DNA of 64,000 bases, taken from NCBI GenBank assembly GCA_015062655.1, contig SUUG01000018.1, positions 1 to 64,000 of the forward strand, given 5' to 3'. The stretch's first letter is position 1, and every line of letters begins with the position of its first letter. This stretch comes from Coriobacteriaceae bacterium. GTDB taxonomy: Bacteria > Actinomycetota > Coriobacteriia > Coriobacteriales > Coriobacteriaceae. The notes beneath the pieces were generated by a model. It was not told the DNA's origin and ran no database searches. It saw only the letters and a program-made list of their open reading frames with translations. The translations under genes were made by a program, and so were the position numbers. Below are positions 18,859 through 30,356 of this stretch, one piece after another.

Positions 18859-19691
18859 GAGAGCTCGGTTCTGGCTGCCCGTATGAGCGGAATGGCACTT
18901 GCGGCGGCGAGCACCGCTAGCAGGATGACCAGGGCGATCAGGGGGCTGTGCACGTTACGCGCGGGGTCGATGAGGGTGAACGGGCCGAAAGCTCCCTGGC
19001 CCAGAGCCACGAGCAGCATCTCGATCACGTACAATAACAGCATGGGAAGCAGATGCACAACGACCGCATGATCGGTGATGAACGTGACCGCGAGGCCCAG
19101 CGAGGCGAGCAGACCGCCGGCTGTGAACAGCAGAGCCATGCAAAGCATGATCCATGCACCGGGGTGGGTCATGAACAGCTCCGCGAACAAGATCCCCGGA
19201 CCGGCAACATGGTGACCCGACCCAACGATAGGGGCGATGAACGGATATCGGGTGAGCGCGTAGGCGAGGGCCGCCAGCATCGGCACAACCGCGACCACAC
19301 CGCCGGAGATGAAGGTCGCGATCCATTTGCTCAGCAGGTACACGCCTCGGCTCACACGCGTGCAGACAACACGGACATACCCGTCGGCACGGTCGCGGAA
19401 CAGCGAGCCCGCATGGGGGAGCCCTGCCGTCAGCGGGAGGGTGAGCACGAGCAGATAGCCATGGAGTGAGAACGGGTCCATCGGCATCCAGTGCGGCCAG
19501 ATCAAATCGGCGCCGAAGTTCATCGAGGAGTACCGCGCCGCCTCCTTCGCAAACGCAGCCGTGCTCCCCGCATATTCTGCGAGGTCAACCCAAGCATAAT
19601 ACGCGACCACGGCGAGGCCGAAGAGGGCGGATACGGCCATGCCCTTGCTCGCAAGCGCGCGTTTGAGCTCTATAGTCAGACAAGAGCGCAT
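18855..19691 (-). CDS. ABC transporter permease
   Basis: A 278-residue membrane protein with about six spans. GSLFRDRADGYVRVVCTRVSRGVYLLSKW in the first third resembles the cytoplasmic loop of ABC-2 permeases. The ATG at 19691 follows GAGGGG and lies 2 nt after the stop of the preceding gene. It pairs with the permease at 18040-18858. Confidence 0.8.
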   Translation of the reverse strand: MRSCLTIELKRALASKGMAVSALFGLAVVAYYAWVDLAEYAGSTAAFAKEAARYSSMNFGADLIWPHWMPMDPFSLHGYLLVLTLPLTAGLPHAGSLFRDRADGYVRVVCTRVSRGVYLLSKWIATFISGGVVAVVPMLAALAYALTRYPFIAPIVGSGHHVAGPGILFAELFMTHPGAWIMLCMALLFTAGGLLASLGLAVTFITDHAVVVHLLPMLLLYVIEMLLVALGQGAFGPFTLIDPARNVHSPLIALVILLAVLAAASAIPLIRAARTELS

Positions 19692-19693
19692 GC

Positions 19694-20437
19694 TCACCCC
19701 TCTTCCTGGGGAACTTTGATCCAAGAGGCCCCCGATTCCTCAGGTTTGATCCATGCAGATCCGTTGATATCGACGGTAAAGTAGAGCGGGGCCTCCGTGT
19801 TCTCAAGCTTCTGTCTCGTCACGATGAAACCCACGTTCCCCGAGACGGACTCGCCTACAGCAAGCGGCACCTTGCCGCTGTCATAGCCCAGGCGCTCATC
19901 GAATGGGGCGATCGTGCCGGTATAGACCTCGATCCCGGTGCCGATGCCCTCTTTCTTGTTCGTATACAGACTGCAGGCAGTTACTAAGAACTTGTCATAC
20001 TCCGTATTCGAGACATTTTTGACCGTCAGCTCCACCTCGACGTAGCGATGATCGTCAAGGAACGTCCCGTCGGCGTCCATTCGAGCGGACTCGCCACGCA
20101 GCAGGTGCATGTCTTTCGCATCGGCATAGGGCAGGTTTCCACGTTCACGGCCCACCCGGATGCTCTGAACTGTGACCTCGTACCCTTGGACGGTGTGCGT
20201 CTCGCCGATCGCAACCTCCGGAGGCCTCGTAGTGGGCGGAGGCTCAGGTGGGGGCGTACTGTCTCCCCTTGGCGTGAAAGCTCCCGCGCTCACCGCACGC
20301 AGCATCTCGACCGGGCCCCCTCGAAAGCCGGAGGCGCCATATACCACCGCATGCCACGAAGCCGCAAGGGCGACGAGCGCAAGTACCGCGCATATCGCTA
20401 GGCCAAGATACCGCCTTCGCCGTATACGCTGCGCCAT
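19694..20437 (-). CDS. Single-span membrane-anchored protein, DUF5028-like
   Basis: A 247-residue protein with the basic N-terminus RIRRRR, one membrane span (residues about 11-33), a proline-rich linker (TPPPEPPPTTRPP) and an extracytoplasmic beta-rich domain (EVTVQSI, YVEVELTVKNVSN). It has the same architecture as the protein at 16731-17360, suggesting paralogy. It opens the ABC transporter operon, 33 nt downstream of the secreted protein gene. Confidence 0.7.
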   Translation of the reverse strand: MAQRIRRRRYLGLAICAVLALVALAASWHAVVYGASGFRGGPVEMLRAVSAGAFTPRGDSTPPPEPPPTTRPPEVAIGETHTVQGYEVTVQSIRVGRERGNLPYADAKDMHLLRGESARMDADGTFLDDHRYVEVELTVKNVSNTEYDKFLVTACSLYTNKKEGIGTGIEVYTGTIAPFDERLGYDSGKVPLAVGESVSGNVGFIVTRQKLENTEAPLYFTVDINGSAWIKPEESGASWIKVPQEEG

Positions 20438-20470
20438 ACGCGCTCACCGCCCTCCGATTGGCCTATGTTT

Positions 20471-20920
20471 TTACGACAAGCTGTCGGGACTCCACAGCAT
20501 GTTCACCCATCCAGTTGCAAACTGCGGATAAACCTTCAGACTCCCATAGTTAAATCCAAGTTCGTATACATTCGTACGAATTTTATAGGCATATCCGCGA
20601 GAACAGAATTTGAAATCGATAACCGTACTCTCACTGCAATTGTAGTCATCTTCACCCTGGCTTCCGTTGTAACGACCCACTCCCTTTGCCTTGTAGGCGC
20701 TCGCAGACTTGTCGTTGAAGGTGTACATGGGTGAGACATCTTCTTTACGGCGCGATCGGGTGATGAACACTGAGTCATAACTCTGAGCGTAGCGCGTCAG
20801 ACGTGTATCGCTACTGTTCTTCGCCTGCGCGAACACCGGTGAGAACACGCCGACCAGCATGATCAGCACCACCGATGCCATCACAACCAGGAATCCGCAA
20901 TCTCTCGTGAGCTTCTTCAT
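20471..20920 (-). CDS. Small secreted Tyr/Ser-rich protein of unknown function
   Basis: A 149-residue preprotein. The signal peptide is MKKLTRDCGF plus a hydrophobic core, with cleavage after AQA near residue 33. The mature about 116 residues are rich in Tyr, Ser and Asn and contain two cysteines (YNCSES, FKFCSRG). A lone ATG at 20920 has AAAGGGG upstream. It directly precedes the ABC exporter operon, so an exported peptide or sensed protein is plausible. DUF2712-type and lactococcin-972-type secreted proteins have similar size and context, but I cannot confirm homology. Confidence 0.65.
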   Translation of the reverse strand: MKKLTRDCGFLVVMASVVLIMLVGVFSPVFAQAKNSSDTRLTRYAQSYDSVFITRSRRKEDVSPMYTFNDKSASAYKAKGVGRYNGSQGEDDYNCSESTVIDFKFCSRGYAYKIRTNVYELGFNYGSLKVYPQFATGWVNMLWSPDSLS

Positions 20921-20946
20921 TGCAATCCCCTTTCTCGTGGATGGCT

Positions 20947-20979
20947 CATATGTTGATATGTGTATCAAGAAATCATATG
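20947..20979. promoter_or_regulatory. Nested palindrome upstream of the secreted-protein gene
   Basis: CATATG (20947-20952), then TTGATA-TGTG-TATCAA (20953-20968), then CATATG again (20974-20979). The inner 16-bp dyad has the size of a repressor operator and lies 33 bp upstream of the start codon. Confidence 0.55.
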
Positions 20980-21429
20980 CTTTAATCGCTACTTCTGTGA
21001 ACGTACTTGTTTTGCCGGTGAATGGTGATTTGCTTCGTTTTTTTGCGAATCAGATTTAATCCTGTGTGAAATCACGTACATGGGAGCAGCTTGCCTTATG
21101 CCTCGAACCCATGCCGTGAGGGTGGAGGGCAGCGACCGGAGCGCTGATGGCTCGTTGCGGGCGATGTGGTAACGAATGGCGAAAGTGCATTTGGAACGGA
21201 CTCATGCACCGCGCCCAAGCAAGCGTGTGAATAAATAAAACTATGCGTCTTGCGGAAAACCGGCTGGGGTGAGACCGAATCAGGGGTTCCGAAGTCCGAA
21301 AACAGGCGCTTCCCCATCCATCACGACCCTGAAAAAGTTCACTTTAGCCATTCGCTGCCACCGTGGTGGGAACAGGGTTCTCATGCCGAAACAGCGCATG
21401 CATAACACCGAGAAAAACCAACGAAACAT
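20980..21429. other. Gene-free interval between the exporter operon and clpC
   Basis: No supportable gene. The first 80 bp are AT-rich and probably hold the promoter of the secreted-protein operon. The remainder contains only short frames without ribosome binding sites. Confidence 0.5.
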
Positions 21430-21458
21430 AAAAAGAGGGGATACCGCGGTATCCCCTC
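21430..21458 (-). terminator. Rho-independent terminator of clpC
   Basis: On the minus strand GAGGGGATACC pairs with GGTATCCCCTC around a GC loop, followed by five T residues, 36 nt after the clpC stop. Confidence 0.93.
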
Positions 21459-21493
21459 CTCCTTCAGCGATCCGAACGCGGCCTCAGCGCGCC

Positions 21494-24310
<2,817 letters not shown>

Positions 24311-24474
24311 GTGATTACCTCTTACGTGCGGGTTCGTGCTATCAGGTGAGATGTTTACCCATTGCACGCCATTGCTAACACGGCGGCGCCCCTCCATCGC
24401 GTCAACGCAATGAAAGGGGGGCCTGCGGGCCCGCCTGCCACGGCGCACACGCGGTTATACCTGTTGGTGCGTCG

Positions 24475-25203
24475 CTAGTCCTCGAGCACGACCTCGCGGT
24501 TGTCGGCCGTCACGAGCTCGCGCACCGTGATCTCGGCGCCCAGGTAGCGGCTGAGGTTCTCGGCCAGGGCCTCGAGCTCGCCCCTCGCGTCCTCCACGCG
24601 CGCGGGTTCGATGCACTCAAAGACCACCACGGCGTCGCGGGTCTCGTCGTTGAGCTCGGTGCGCTGGCTGTCGCGCCAGTTCCAGCAGCGGCTCGTGGCG
24701 CCGGCGTCATCGAGGTAGATAAGCTCGCCGGGCAGCGCCGGGTCGTTCTTCTCCTCGCCGATCGGCAGGAAGGGCTCGCCGCCCTCGGCGGTCACGGCCA
24801 GGCGGTAGTCGCCCTCGATCTTGTTGAGGTCGAAGCCGCCCGTGGGGAAGGCGTAGGTCAGCGAGACCGTGTTGTAGATGTCGACGGACGGGGTGATGGA
24901 GCCCACCGGCTTGCCCTTGAGCACGCGCTTGAGCAGGTTCTCGATGGCGCAGCGGGCGCCCTTCTTGGTCTTGAAGCGGCGGTAGGCCTCGCGCCAGACG
25001 CGCACGGGCTCGTTGTCGGAGATGGTGTCGCTCGTGAGGAAGCGCTCGGCGCGGATGTTCGCGCGGTCGAGGCCGCGGGCGATCTCAGCCGCGTCCTCCT
25101 CGGACACCTCGGCGCCGGGCTTCAGGCCGCGCGCCACGAGGACGCCGATCGTGGCCTCGGGGAAGAGCTCCCAGAACGAGTCCTCCGCAATGAACTTCTT
25201 CAT
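24475..25203 (-). CDS. B3/4 (PheT-like) domain protein
   Basis: A 242-residue protein matching the B3/4 domain of the phenylalanyl-tRNA synthetase beta chain as a stand-alone gene: REAYRRFKTKKGARCAIENLLKRV, ITPSVDIYNTVSLTYAFPTGGFDL and YLDDAGATSRCWNWRDSQRT. In PheT this domain edits misacylated Tyr-tRNA-Phe; free-standing homologues are thought to bind tRNA or amino acids. The ATG at 25203 follows GAAAGGGG. It is monocistronic, with no partner gene. Confidence 0.83.
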   Translation of the reverse strand: MKKFIAEDSFWELFPEATIGVLVARGLKPGAEVSEEDAAEIARGLDRANIRAERFLTSDTISDNEPVRVWREAYRRFKTKKGARCAIENLLKRVLKGKPVGSITPSVDIYNTVSLTYAFPTGGFDLNKIEGDYRLAVTAEGGEPFLPIGEEKNDPALPGELIYLDDAGATSRCWNWRDSQRTELNDETRDAVVVFECIEPARVEDARGELEALAENLSRYLGAEITVRELVTADNREVVLED

Positions 25204-25520
25204 ACGATCCCCTTTCAACGAACGCCTCGCAGCACGAGCCAGGCCACATGAGCTTGGTCGCGGGCCCCACCACCGCCGCGCGGTACGCCTTCAAAGCACG
25301 GTACGTGGAGAAGCCCGTCCCCGGCGTCCGATTGACCGCCCATCCCCGCGCACCCGCCCCCGCTCCGCCTCGTCTCGAAGCCGACCGCGGCCTTCCACCG
25401 AAGACGGGTAACCGTTCGCTGATTTCTCGGCCGCGGCCCTTGACTTCGCCTTTATCTTTCCTTTAGTTATCATCTCATTATATTAAGTGAAGTGACAACC
25501 GCAATTGAGTGAAGGTGAAC
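25204..25520. other. Intergenic region upstream of the GH35 gene
   Basis: No gene is seen. The last 80 bp are AT-rich and hold the promoter candidate listed separately. A GntR-type operator would be expected here, but I do not see a convincing dyad. Confidence 0.45.
25441..25470 (+). promoter_or_regulatory. Candidate promoter of the galactosidase-PTS operon
   Basis: TTGACT at 25441-25446 and TAGTTA at 25465-25470 with an 18-bp spacer, 51 bp before the start codon. Confidence 0.5.
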
Positions 25521-27350
25521 ATGGAGAACACGGAGCCGACGAGGCGCTCAAAGCACTCCTTCGAGATCGCAGAGGAGTTCCTCCTGGATGGGGAGCCGTT
25601 CAAGATCATGGCCGGTGCCATCCACTATTTCCGCGTCCATCCCACCGATTGGCGCCACTCGCTGCACAACCTCAAGGCGCTCGGCTTCAACACCGTCGAG
25701 ACCTATATCCCCTGGAACATGCATGAACCCAAACCCGGTGCATTCGACTTCACGGGTCAGCTCGACCTCGGGGCCTTCCTCGACGAGGCGGCATCGCTCG
25801 GACTCTGGGCCATCGTGCGTCCCTCCCCCTACATCTGCGCCGAATGGGAGTTCGGCGGTATGCCCGCCTGGCTCCTCTCCGACCCGCTTGTACGGCCGCG
25901 CTCCCGCGATCCGCGCTTCCTGCAGCGCGTGGCGTCCTACTACGACGCCCTCATGCCGCTGCTACGCCGCCGCCAGGTCACCGAGGGCGGCAACATCATC
26001 CTGATGCAGGTGGAGAACGAGTACGGCTCCTACTGCGAGGACAAGGCGTACCTCCGCGCCGTCCGCGACCTCATGCTTGAGCGCGGCGTCGCGGTGCCGC
26101 TCGTCACCTCCGACGGACCGTGGCGGGCCTGCCTGCGCGCCGGCTCCCTCATCGAGGACGGCGTGCTCCCCTGCGGGAACTTCGGATCCAAGGCGCACGA
26201 GAACTTCGAGGCGCTCGCCGCCTTCCACGCGGAGCACGGCAAGCGATGGCCCCTCATGTGCATGGAGTTCTGGGACGGTTGGTTCAACCGCTGGGGCGAG
26301 GACGTCATCCGCCGCGACCCCGAGGAGCTCGCGGAGTCCGTGGGAGAGGCCCTGGACGAAGGAAGCGTCTGCCTGTACATGTTCCACGGGGGGACGAACT
26401 TCGGCTTCATGAACGGCTGCTCCGCCCGACTCCAGCACGATCTGCCGCAGGTGACCTCCTACGACTACGACGCGCCCCTGGATGAGCAGGGCAACCCGAC
26501 GCCGAAGTACTTCGCCCTCAAGCGGATGGTCCACGAGCGGTTCCCCGAGATCGCGCAGGAGGAGCCCCTGGTGAAGGCGGTCCTCCCCGCACGCGAGCTC
26601 CCCCGTGCCGGCACCCTGGGGCTGTTCGAGGCCCTGGACGCCATCTCGGAGCCCTCCTTCGACCTCGATACCCGACCGATGGAGGACCTCGGACAGTCCT
26701 TTGGCTACACGCTCTACCGAACCGTGATCGAGCGGGACCGCGTCGAGCCCGAGCGGCTCCGCGTCATCGACGCGCGCGACCGCGTCCAGGTCTTCTTGAA
26801 CGGCCGGCTCATCGCCACCCAGTACCAGGAGGAGATCGGAGAGGACATCGAGGCCGCGCTCGAGGAGGGCGAGAACGCCCTCGACATCCTCGTCGAGAAC
26901 ATGGGCCGCGTGAACTACGGCCACAAACTCCTCTCCGACACGCAACGCAAGGGCATCCGACGCGGCGTCTGCGCCGATCTCCACTTCCTCACGGGCTGGG
27001 AGCACCGCCCGCTCGAACTCATCGCGCCCCCCGCTATCGACCCCCTCTCCGGCCACGCTGAAGGGGGACCCGCCTTCCACCGGTTCCCCCTCGACCTCGG
27101 TGCGGACGAGCCCCGCGACACCAACCTCGACCTCACCGGCTTCGGAAAGGGCATCGCCTTCGTGAACGGCGTGAACATCGGCAGGTTCTGGGAGCGCGGG
27201 CCCATCCGCTCGCTCTACGTCCCCCATGGCCTGCTTCATGCGGGCGAGAACGAGATCGTGGTCTTCGAGACCGAAGGCGTCTATCGGGACCGGCTCCGGC
27301 TGAGCCCCGTTGTCGTTATGGATCAAACCGACGAACAAGGAGCTGATTGA
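25521..27350 (+). CDS. Beta-galactosidase, glycoside hydrolase family 35
   Basis: A 609-residue cytoplasmic enzyme with no signal peptide. GAIHYFRVHPTDWRHSL and YIPWNMHEPKPGAFDF mark the GH35 TIM barrel. MQVENEYGSYC carries the acid/base Glu and CMEFWDGWFNRWGE the nucleophile Glu. Two beta-sandwich domains follow. The ATG at 25521 is chosen for its AAGGTG site; the GTG at 25509 lacks one. It starts an operon with PTS EIIB, EIIC and EIID. This resembles the streptococcal BgaC locus, which releases beta-1,3-linked galactose from imported galacto-N-biose-type sugars. The substrate here is inferred from that parallel. Confidence 0.93.
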   Translation: MENTEPTRRSKHSFEIAEEFLLDGEPFKIMAGAIHYFRVHPTDWRHSLHNLKALGFNTVETYIPWNMHEPKPGAFDFTGQLDLGAFLDEAASLGLWAIVRPSPYICAEWEFGGMPAWLLSDPLVRPRSRDPRFLQRVASYYDALMPLLRRRQVTEGGNIILMQVENEYGSYCEDKAYLRAVRDLMLERGVAVPLVTSDGPWRACLRAGSLIEDGVLPCGNFGSKAHENFEALAAFHAEHGKRWPLMCMEFWDGWFNRWGEDVIRRDPEELAESVGEALDEGSVCLYMFHGGTNFGFMNGCSARLQHDLPQVTSYDYDAPLDEQGNPTPKYFALKRMVHERFPEIAQEEPLVKAVLPARELPRAGTLGLFEALDAISEPSFDLDTRPMEDLGQSFGYTLYRTVIERDRVEPERLRVIDARDRVQVFLNGRLIATQYQEEIGEDIEAALEEGENALDILVENMGRVNYGHKLLSDTQRKGIRRGVCADLHFLTGWEHRPLELIAPPAIDPLSGHAEGGPAFHRFPLDLGADEPRDTNLDLTGFGKGIAFVNGVNIGRFWERGPIRSLYVPHGLLHAGENEIVVFETEGVYRDRLRLSPVVVMDQTDEQGAD

Positions 27351-27351
27351 C

Positions 27352-27816
27352 ATGATCGTAGGAACGCGAATCGACTTCCGCCTCATCCACGGGCAGGTGG
27401 CGAACCTCTGGGCCAATGCGCGCCAGGTGGAGCGCTTCCTCGTGGTCGATGACGACGTGGCGGGGGACACCCTTCAGAAGCAGGTCCTCCGCATGGCCAC
27501 CCCGAGCTCCATCAAGCTCTCGGTCCTCCCGATCGAGAAGGCCGCGGCGAATCTCGTCTCCGGGAAGTACGACGCCGTCCGCCTGTTCATCGTCGTCAAG
27601 AAGCCCGCGACGCTGGCGCGCCTCGTCGACTTGGGCGTGCAGCTCGACGAGATCATCGTCGGCAACATGTCCACCACCGAGGAGGTCCGCCGCATCGGCC
27701 TGAACCTCGGCCTCGACGCCGGCGACATCGAGGCGTTCAAGGAGCTCGAGAACGACGGCATCCGCATGGTCTCGCAGCTCGTGCCCTCGAACTCCCCCGA
27801 GCCTTTCAAGCTCTAG
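27352..27816 (+). CDS. PTS mannose/fructose/sorbose-family EIIB component
   Basis: A 154-residue EIIB that passes phosphate to sugar during uptake. DFRLIHGQVANLWA at residues 7-20 contains the phosphorylated His of this family. GNMSTTEEVRRI is a second conserved region. The ATG at 27352 abuts the galactosidase stop and has AAGGAG upstream, so the two are coupled. Family members of this type handle mannose, GalNAc, galactosamine or disaccharides. Confidence 0.92.
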   Translation: MIVGTRIDFRLIHGQVANLWANARQVERFLVVDDDVAGDTLQKQVLRMATPSSIKLSVLPIEKAAANLVSGKYDAVRLFIVVKKPATLARLVDLGVQLDEIIVGNMSTTEEVRRIGLNLGLDAGDIEAFKELENDGIRMVSQLVPSNSPEPFKL

Positions 27817-27827
27817 CTCGGAGCTCG

Positions 27828-27848
27828 GCCCCGCGCAGAATGCGGGGC
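27828..27848 (+). promoter_or_regulatory. Intercistronic stem-loop between EIIB and EIIC
   Basis: GCCCCGC pairs with GCGGGGC in the 92-nt gap between EIIB and EIIC. No T-tract follows, so it is more likely an mRNA processing or stability element than a terminator. Confidence 0.4.
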
Positions 27849-27908
27849 TCCATATAGCTCGCGTCCGTACCCGCCCGCTCGTCGGGCACAAGAGAAAGGA
27901 AGGGTAGC

Positions 27909-28793
27909 ATGATCCAATGGTGGCAAATCCTTTTGCTGACGCTCTACGCGGCATACCAGATCATGGACGAACTCGGACCGTACAGCTCGGCGGGGCAGGC
28001 GGTCTTCGCCGGCCTCGTGAGCGGCGTCGTGATGGGTGACATCACGACGGGCCTCTACATCGGCGGCTCCATGCAGCTCACCGTCCTCGGCGTGGGGACC
28101 TTCGGCGGCTCGTCGCGCATCGATGCCAACTCGGGCACCGTGATCGCCACGGCCTTCGCGGTCGCCACGAAGATGGACCCGCAGCAGGCCCTCGCGGTCA
28201 TCGCGACGCCCGTCGCGGCCCTCATGGTCTACACCGACATCCTCGGCCGCTTCGCGAACACCTTCTGGGCGCACCGCTGCGATGCCGATGTCGAGAAGAT
28301 GGCGTGGGGCAGCTTCAACGTCCACTACCTGATGGGCGCCCTCTCCTGGATGCTCTCGCGCGCCCTGCCGGTCTTCCTTGCGCTCGCCTTCGGCCAGGGG
28401 CTCGTCAACACCATCGTCGAGGCCCTGAACGGCGATCTCGCCTGGCTCGGCAAGGGCCTCACCGTCGCGGGCGGCGCCCTGCCGGCCGTGGGCTTCGCGA
28501 TCCTGCTCCGCTACCTGCCGGTCAAGAAGCACGTCCCCTACCTGATCCTCGGGTTCTCGGTGACGGCGCTCCTCGTCACCCTCTTCGGCTATGTCGCGGC
28601 GCTCAACACCGACATCAAGGCGGTCGCCGGCCTCCTCGACAACGTTGCCCTGACCGGCCAGTACAACTCGCTGCCGATGCTCCTCGTCGCCTTCATCGGC
28701 CTCGCCCTCTCGCTGATGTACTACAAGACCAACCAGGCGCCGGCGCTCGCCGCCGCCTCCGTTGAGACGGGAGACGACGATGACGAGCTCTAA
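27909..28793 (+). CDS. PTS mannose/fructose/sorbose-family EIIC component
   Basis: A 294-residue membrane permease of the PTS. It has multiple hydrophobic segments and the conserved GLVSGVVMGDITTGLYIGGSMQL stretch near residues 35-58 characteristic of family EIIC. GGSSRIDANSGT follows. A ribosome binding site (AGGAAGGG) precedes the ATG. The 3' end overlaps the EIID start by 14 nt. Confidence 0.92.
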   Translation: MIQWWQILLLTLYAAYQIMDELGPYSSAGQAVFAGLVSGVVMGDITTGLYIGGSMQLTVLGVGTFGGSSRIDANSGTVIATAFAVATKMDPQQALAVIATPVAALMVYTDILGRFANTFWAHRCDADVEKMAWGSFNVHYLMGALSWMLSRALPVFLALAFGQGLVNTIVEALNGDLAWLGKGLTVAGGALPAVGFAILLRYLPVKKHVPYLILGFSVTALLVTLFGYVAALNTDIKAVAGLLDNVALTGQYNSLPMLLVAFIGLALSLMYYKTNQAPALAAASVETGDDDDEL

Positions 28794-29637
28794 TGCGACC
28801 AAGCTGCCCAACGGCACCACCGGCTACAAGCCGACCCAGAAGGATCTGAACTCGGTGAGCCTGAGGAGCCTCCTGCTCTTCCAGGCGGGCTGGAACTACG
28901 AGCGCATGCAGAACACCGGCTACCTCTGGGTCATCCTGCCGACGCTGCGCAAGATCTACGGGGACAAGAGCCCCGAGCTCCAGGAGATGGCGCGCCTGCA
29001 CTGCTCCACCTTCTTCAACACGACCAACTTCCTGAGCAACATCGTCCACGGTGTCGACCTCGCCCTCGAGGCCGAGGACGGCGTGGACAGCAAGGACGCG
29101 GTCGCCGGCCTCAAGACCGGCCTGATGGGTCCCCTCGCCTCCATCGGCGACTCCATCTTCGGCGCCCTGCTCCCCACGGTGTTCGGAGCGCTTGCGGCGA
29201 ACATGGCCATGCAGGGCCAGCCCTGGGGCATCCTGATCTGGGTCGTCGTGAACCTGTTCATCGACTGGTTCCGCTGCGCCCAGACGCGCGTCGCATATGA
29301 CCAGGGCATCAAGCTCGTGACCACGATGAGCGACAAGCTCAACGCGATCACCGACGCGGCCTGCGTCATGGGCGTGTTCATGGTCGGCGCCCTCGTGGCG
29401 ACCAACGTCGGGCTCTCCTTCGACATCAGGCCCGAGATCGTCACGGAAGCGGGCTCGATCGTCATCGACATCCCCAACATCTGCAACATGATCATGCCGA
29501 AGCTCGTGCCCGCTGTGCTCGTGGGCTTCGTGTACTGGCTCCTCGGCAAGAAGGGGATGACCTCGACCAAGGCCATCATCATCGTCCTCATCATCACGGT
29601 GGCGCTCGGCGCCTGCGGTGTCCTCATCAAGGGCTAG
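28780..29637 (+). CDS. PTS mannose/fructose/sorbose-family EIID component
   Basis: A 285-residue membrane partner of EIIC. SLRSLLLFQAGWNYERMQNTGYLW near the N-terminus, then HCSTFFNTTNFLSNIV and GLMGPLASIGDSIFGALLPT, are EIID hallmarks. The C-terminal third is hydrophobic. The ATG at 28780 lies inside the end of EIIC. No EIIA gene follows; a terminator ends the operon. Confidence 0.93.
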   Translation: MTSSNATKLPNGTTGYKPTQKDLNSVSLRSLLLFQAGWNYERMQNTGYLWVILPTLRKIYGDKSPELQEMARLHCSTFFNTTNFLSNIVHGVDLALEAEDGVDSKDAVAGLKTGLMGPLASIGDSIFGALLPTVFGALAANMAMQGQPWGILIWVVVNLFIDWFRCAQTRVAYDQGIKLVTTMSDKLNAITDAACVMGVFMVGALVATNVGLSFDIRPEIVTEAGSIVIDIPNICNMIMPKLVPAVLVGFVYWLLGKKGMTSTKAIIIVLIITVALGACGVLIKG

Positions 29638-29660
29638 CGTCCGCAACACCCTTTGACCTT

Positions 29661-29692
29661 CGGGCCCAGGTCACCCCTGGGCCCGTTTTCTT
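29661..29692 (+). terminator. Terminator of the galactosidase-PTS operon
   Basis: GGGCCCAGG pairs with CCTGGGCCC, followed by GTTTTCTTC, 24 nt after the EIID stop. Confidence 0.88.
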
Positions 29693-29725
29693 CAGATGCA
29701 CCCTCGAACCCCAGGAGGCTCACCC

Positions 29726-30343
29726 GTGGCCGACACGCACCCGCTCCTCATCGTGGCCGCACTCGCCGTCATCGCGTTCGTCGTTGTATGCGAGGGCCTG
29801 CGCAGGCTCCTCGACTCCTCGATCGAGCGCCTGATGAACCAGGGGAGCCCCGAGACCTCCATCCGCGTGCTCGACAAGCCGCTCACGCGCATGCTCCTCC
29901 CCCTCTTCAGGCAGCACTACCTGCGCTTCATGGCATACGAGGCGGTCGGTGAGATGCAGGGGGCCCGCTCCGTGCTCGACCGCATGCTCTCGATGCGCAC
30001 GACGCCGCGGCGCCGCCGTGCGCTCGCGGTGGTCGCGTTCAACTTCTTCGTGGATCAGGGGGACGAGGAGGCCGCCCGCAGCATGCTCGACGAGATCGAG
30101 CGATCCGGCAACGGGGCGGCGGTCAGGGACTGCCGCGAGACCTTCCGCATCGTCTTCGAGGGCGACTCGAGCCGAATCGAGGAGATGGAGTCGCTCCTCC
30201 CCAGCGCCGGTCCGCAGATGCGCTGCAAGCTTTGCTATCTCCTCGAACGGCAGTACCGCAACCGTGGGGACGAGGGGAAGGCGCGGCGCTACGCGCAGCT
30301 GCTCGAGGAGGCCAAAAGCACGTCCTCGACCGGTGCCGTCTGA
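29726..30343 (+). CDS. Membrane-anchored TPR-like protein of unknown function
   Basis: A 205-residue protein with one N-terminal membrane span (about residues 5-24) and a helical cytoplasmic region with TPR-like pairs (RFMAYEAVGEMQGARSVLDRML, QGDEEAARSMLDEIERSG, RNRGDEGKARRYAQLLEEA). The GTG start at 29726 is preferred because AGGAGG lies 8 nt upstream; the ATG at 29696 has no such site. It follows the PTS terminator and converges on the GntR gene. No function can be assigned. Confidence 0.65.
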   Translation: MADTHPLLIVAALAVIAFVVVCEGLRRLLDSSIERLMNQGSPETSIRVLDKPLTRMLLPLFRQHYLRFMAYEAVGEMQGARSVLDRMLSMRTTPRRRRALAVVAFNFFVDQGDEEAARSMLDEIERSGNGAAVRDCRETFRIVFEGDSSRIEEMESLLPSAGPQMRCKLCYLLERQYRNRGDEGKARRYAQLLEEAKSTSSTGAV

Positions 30344-30356
30344 CGGCGCACGCCCC

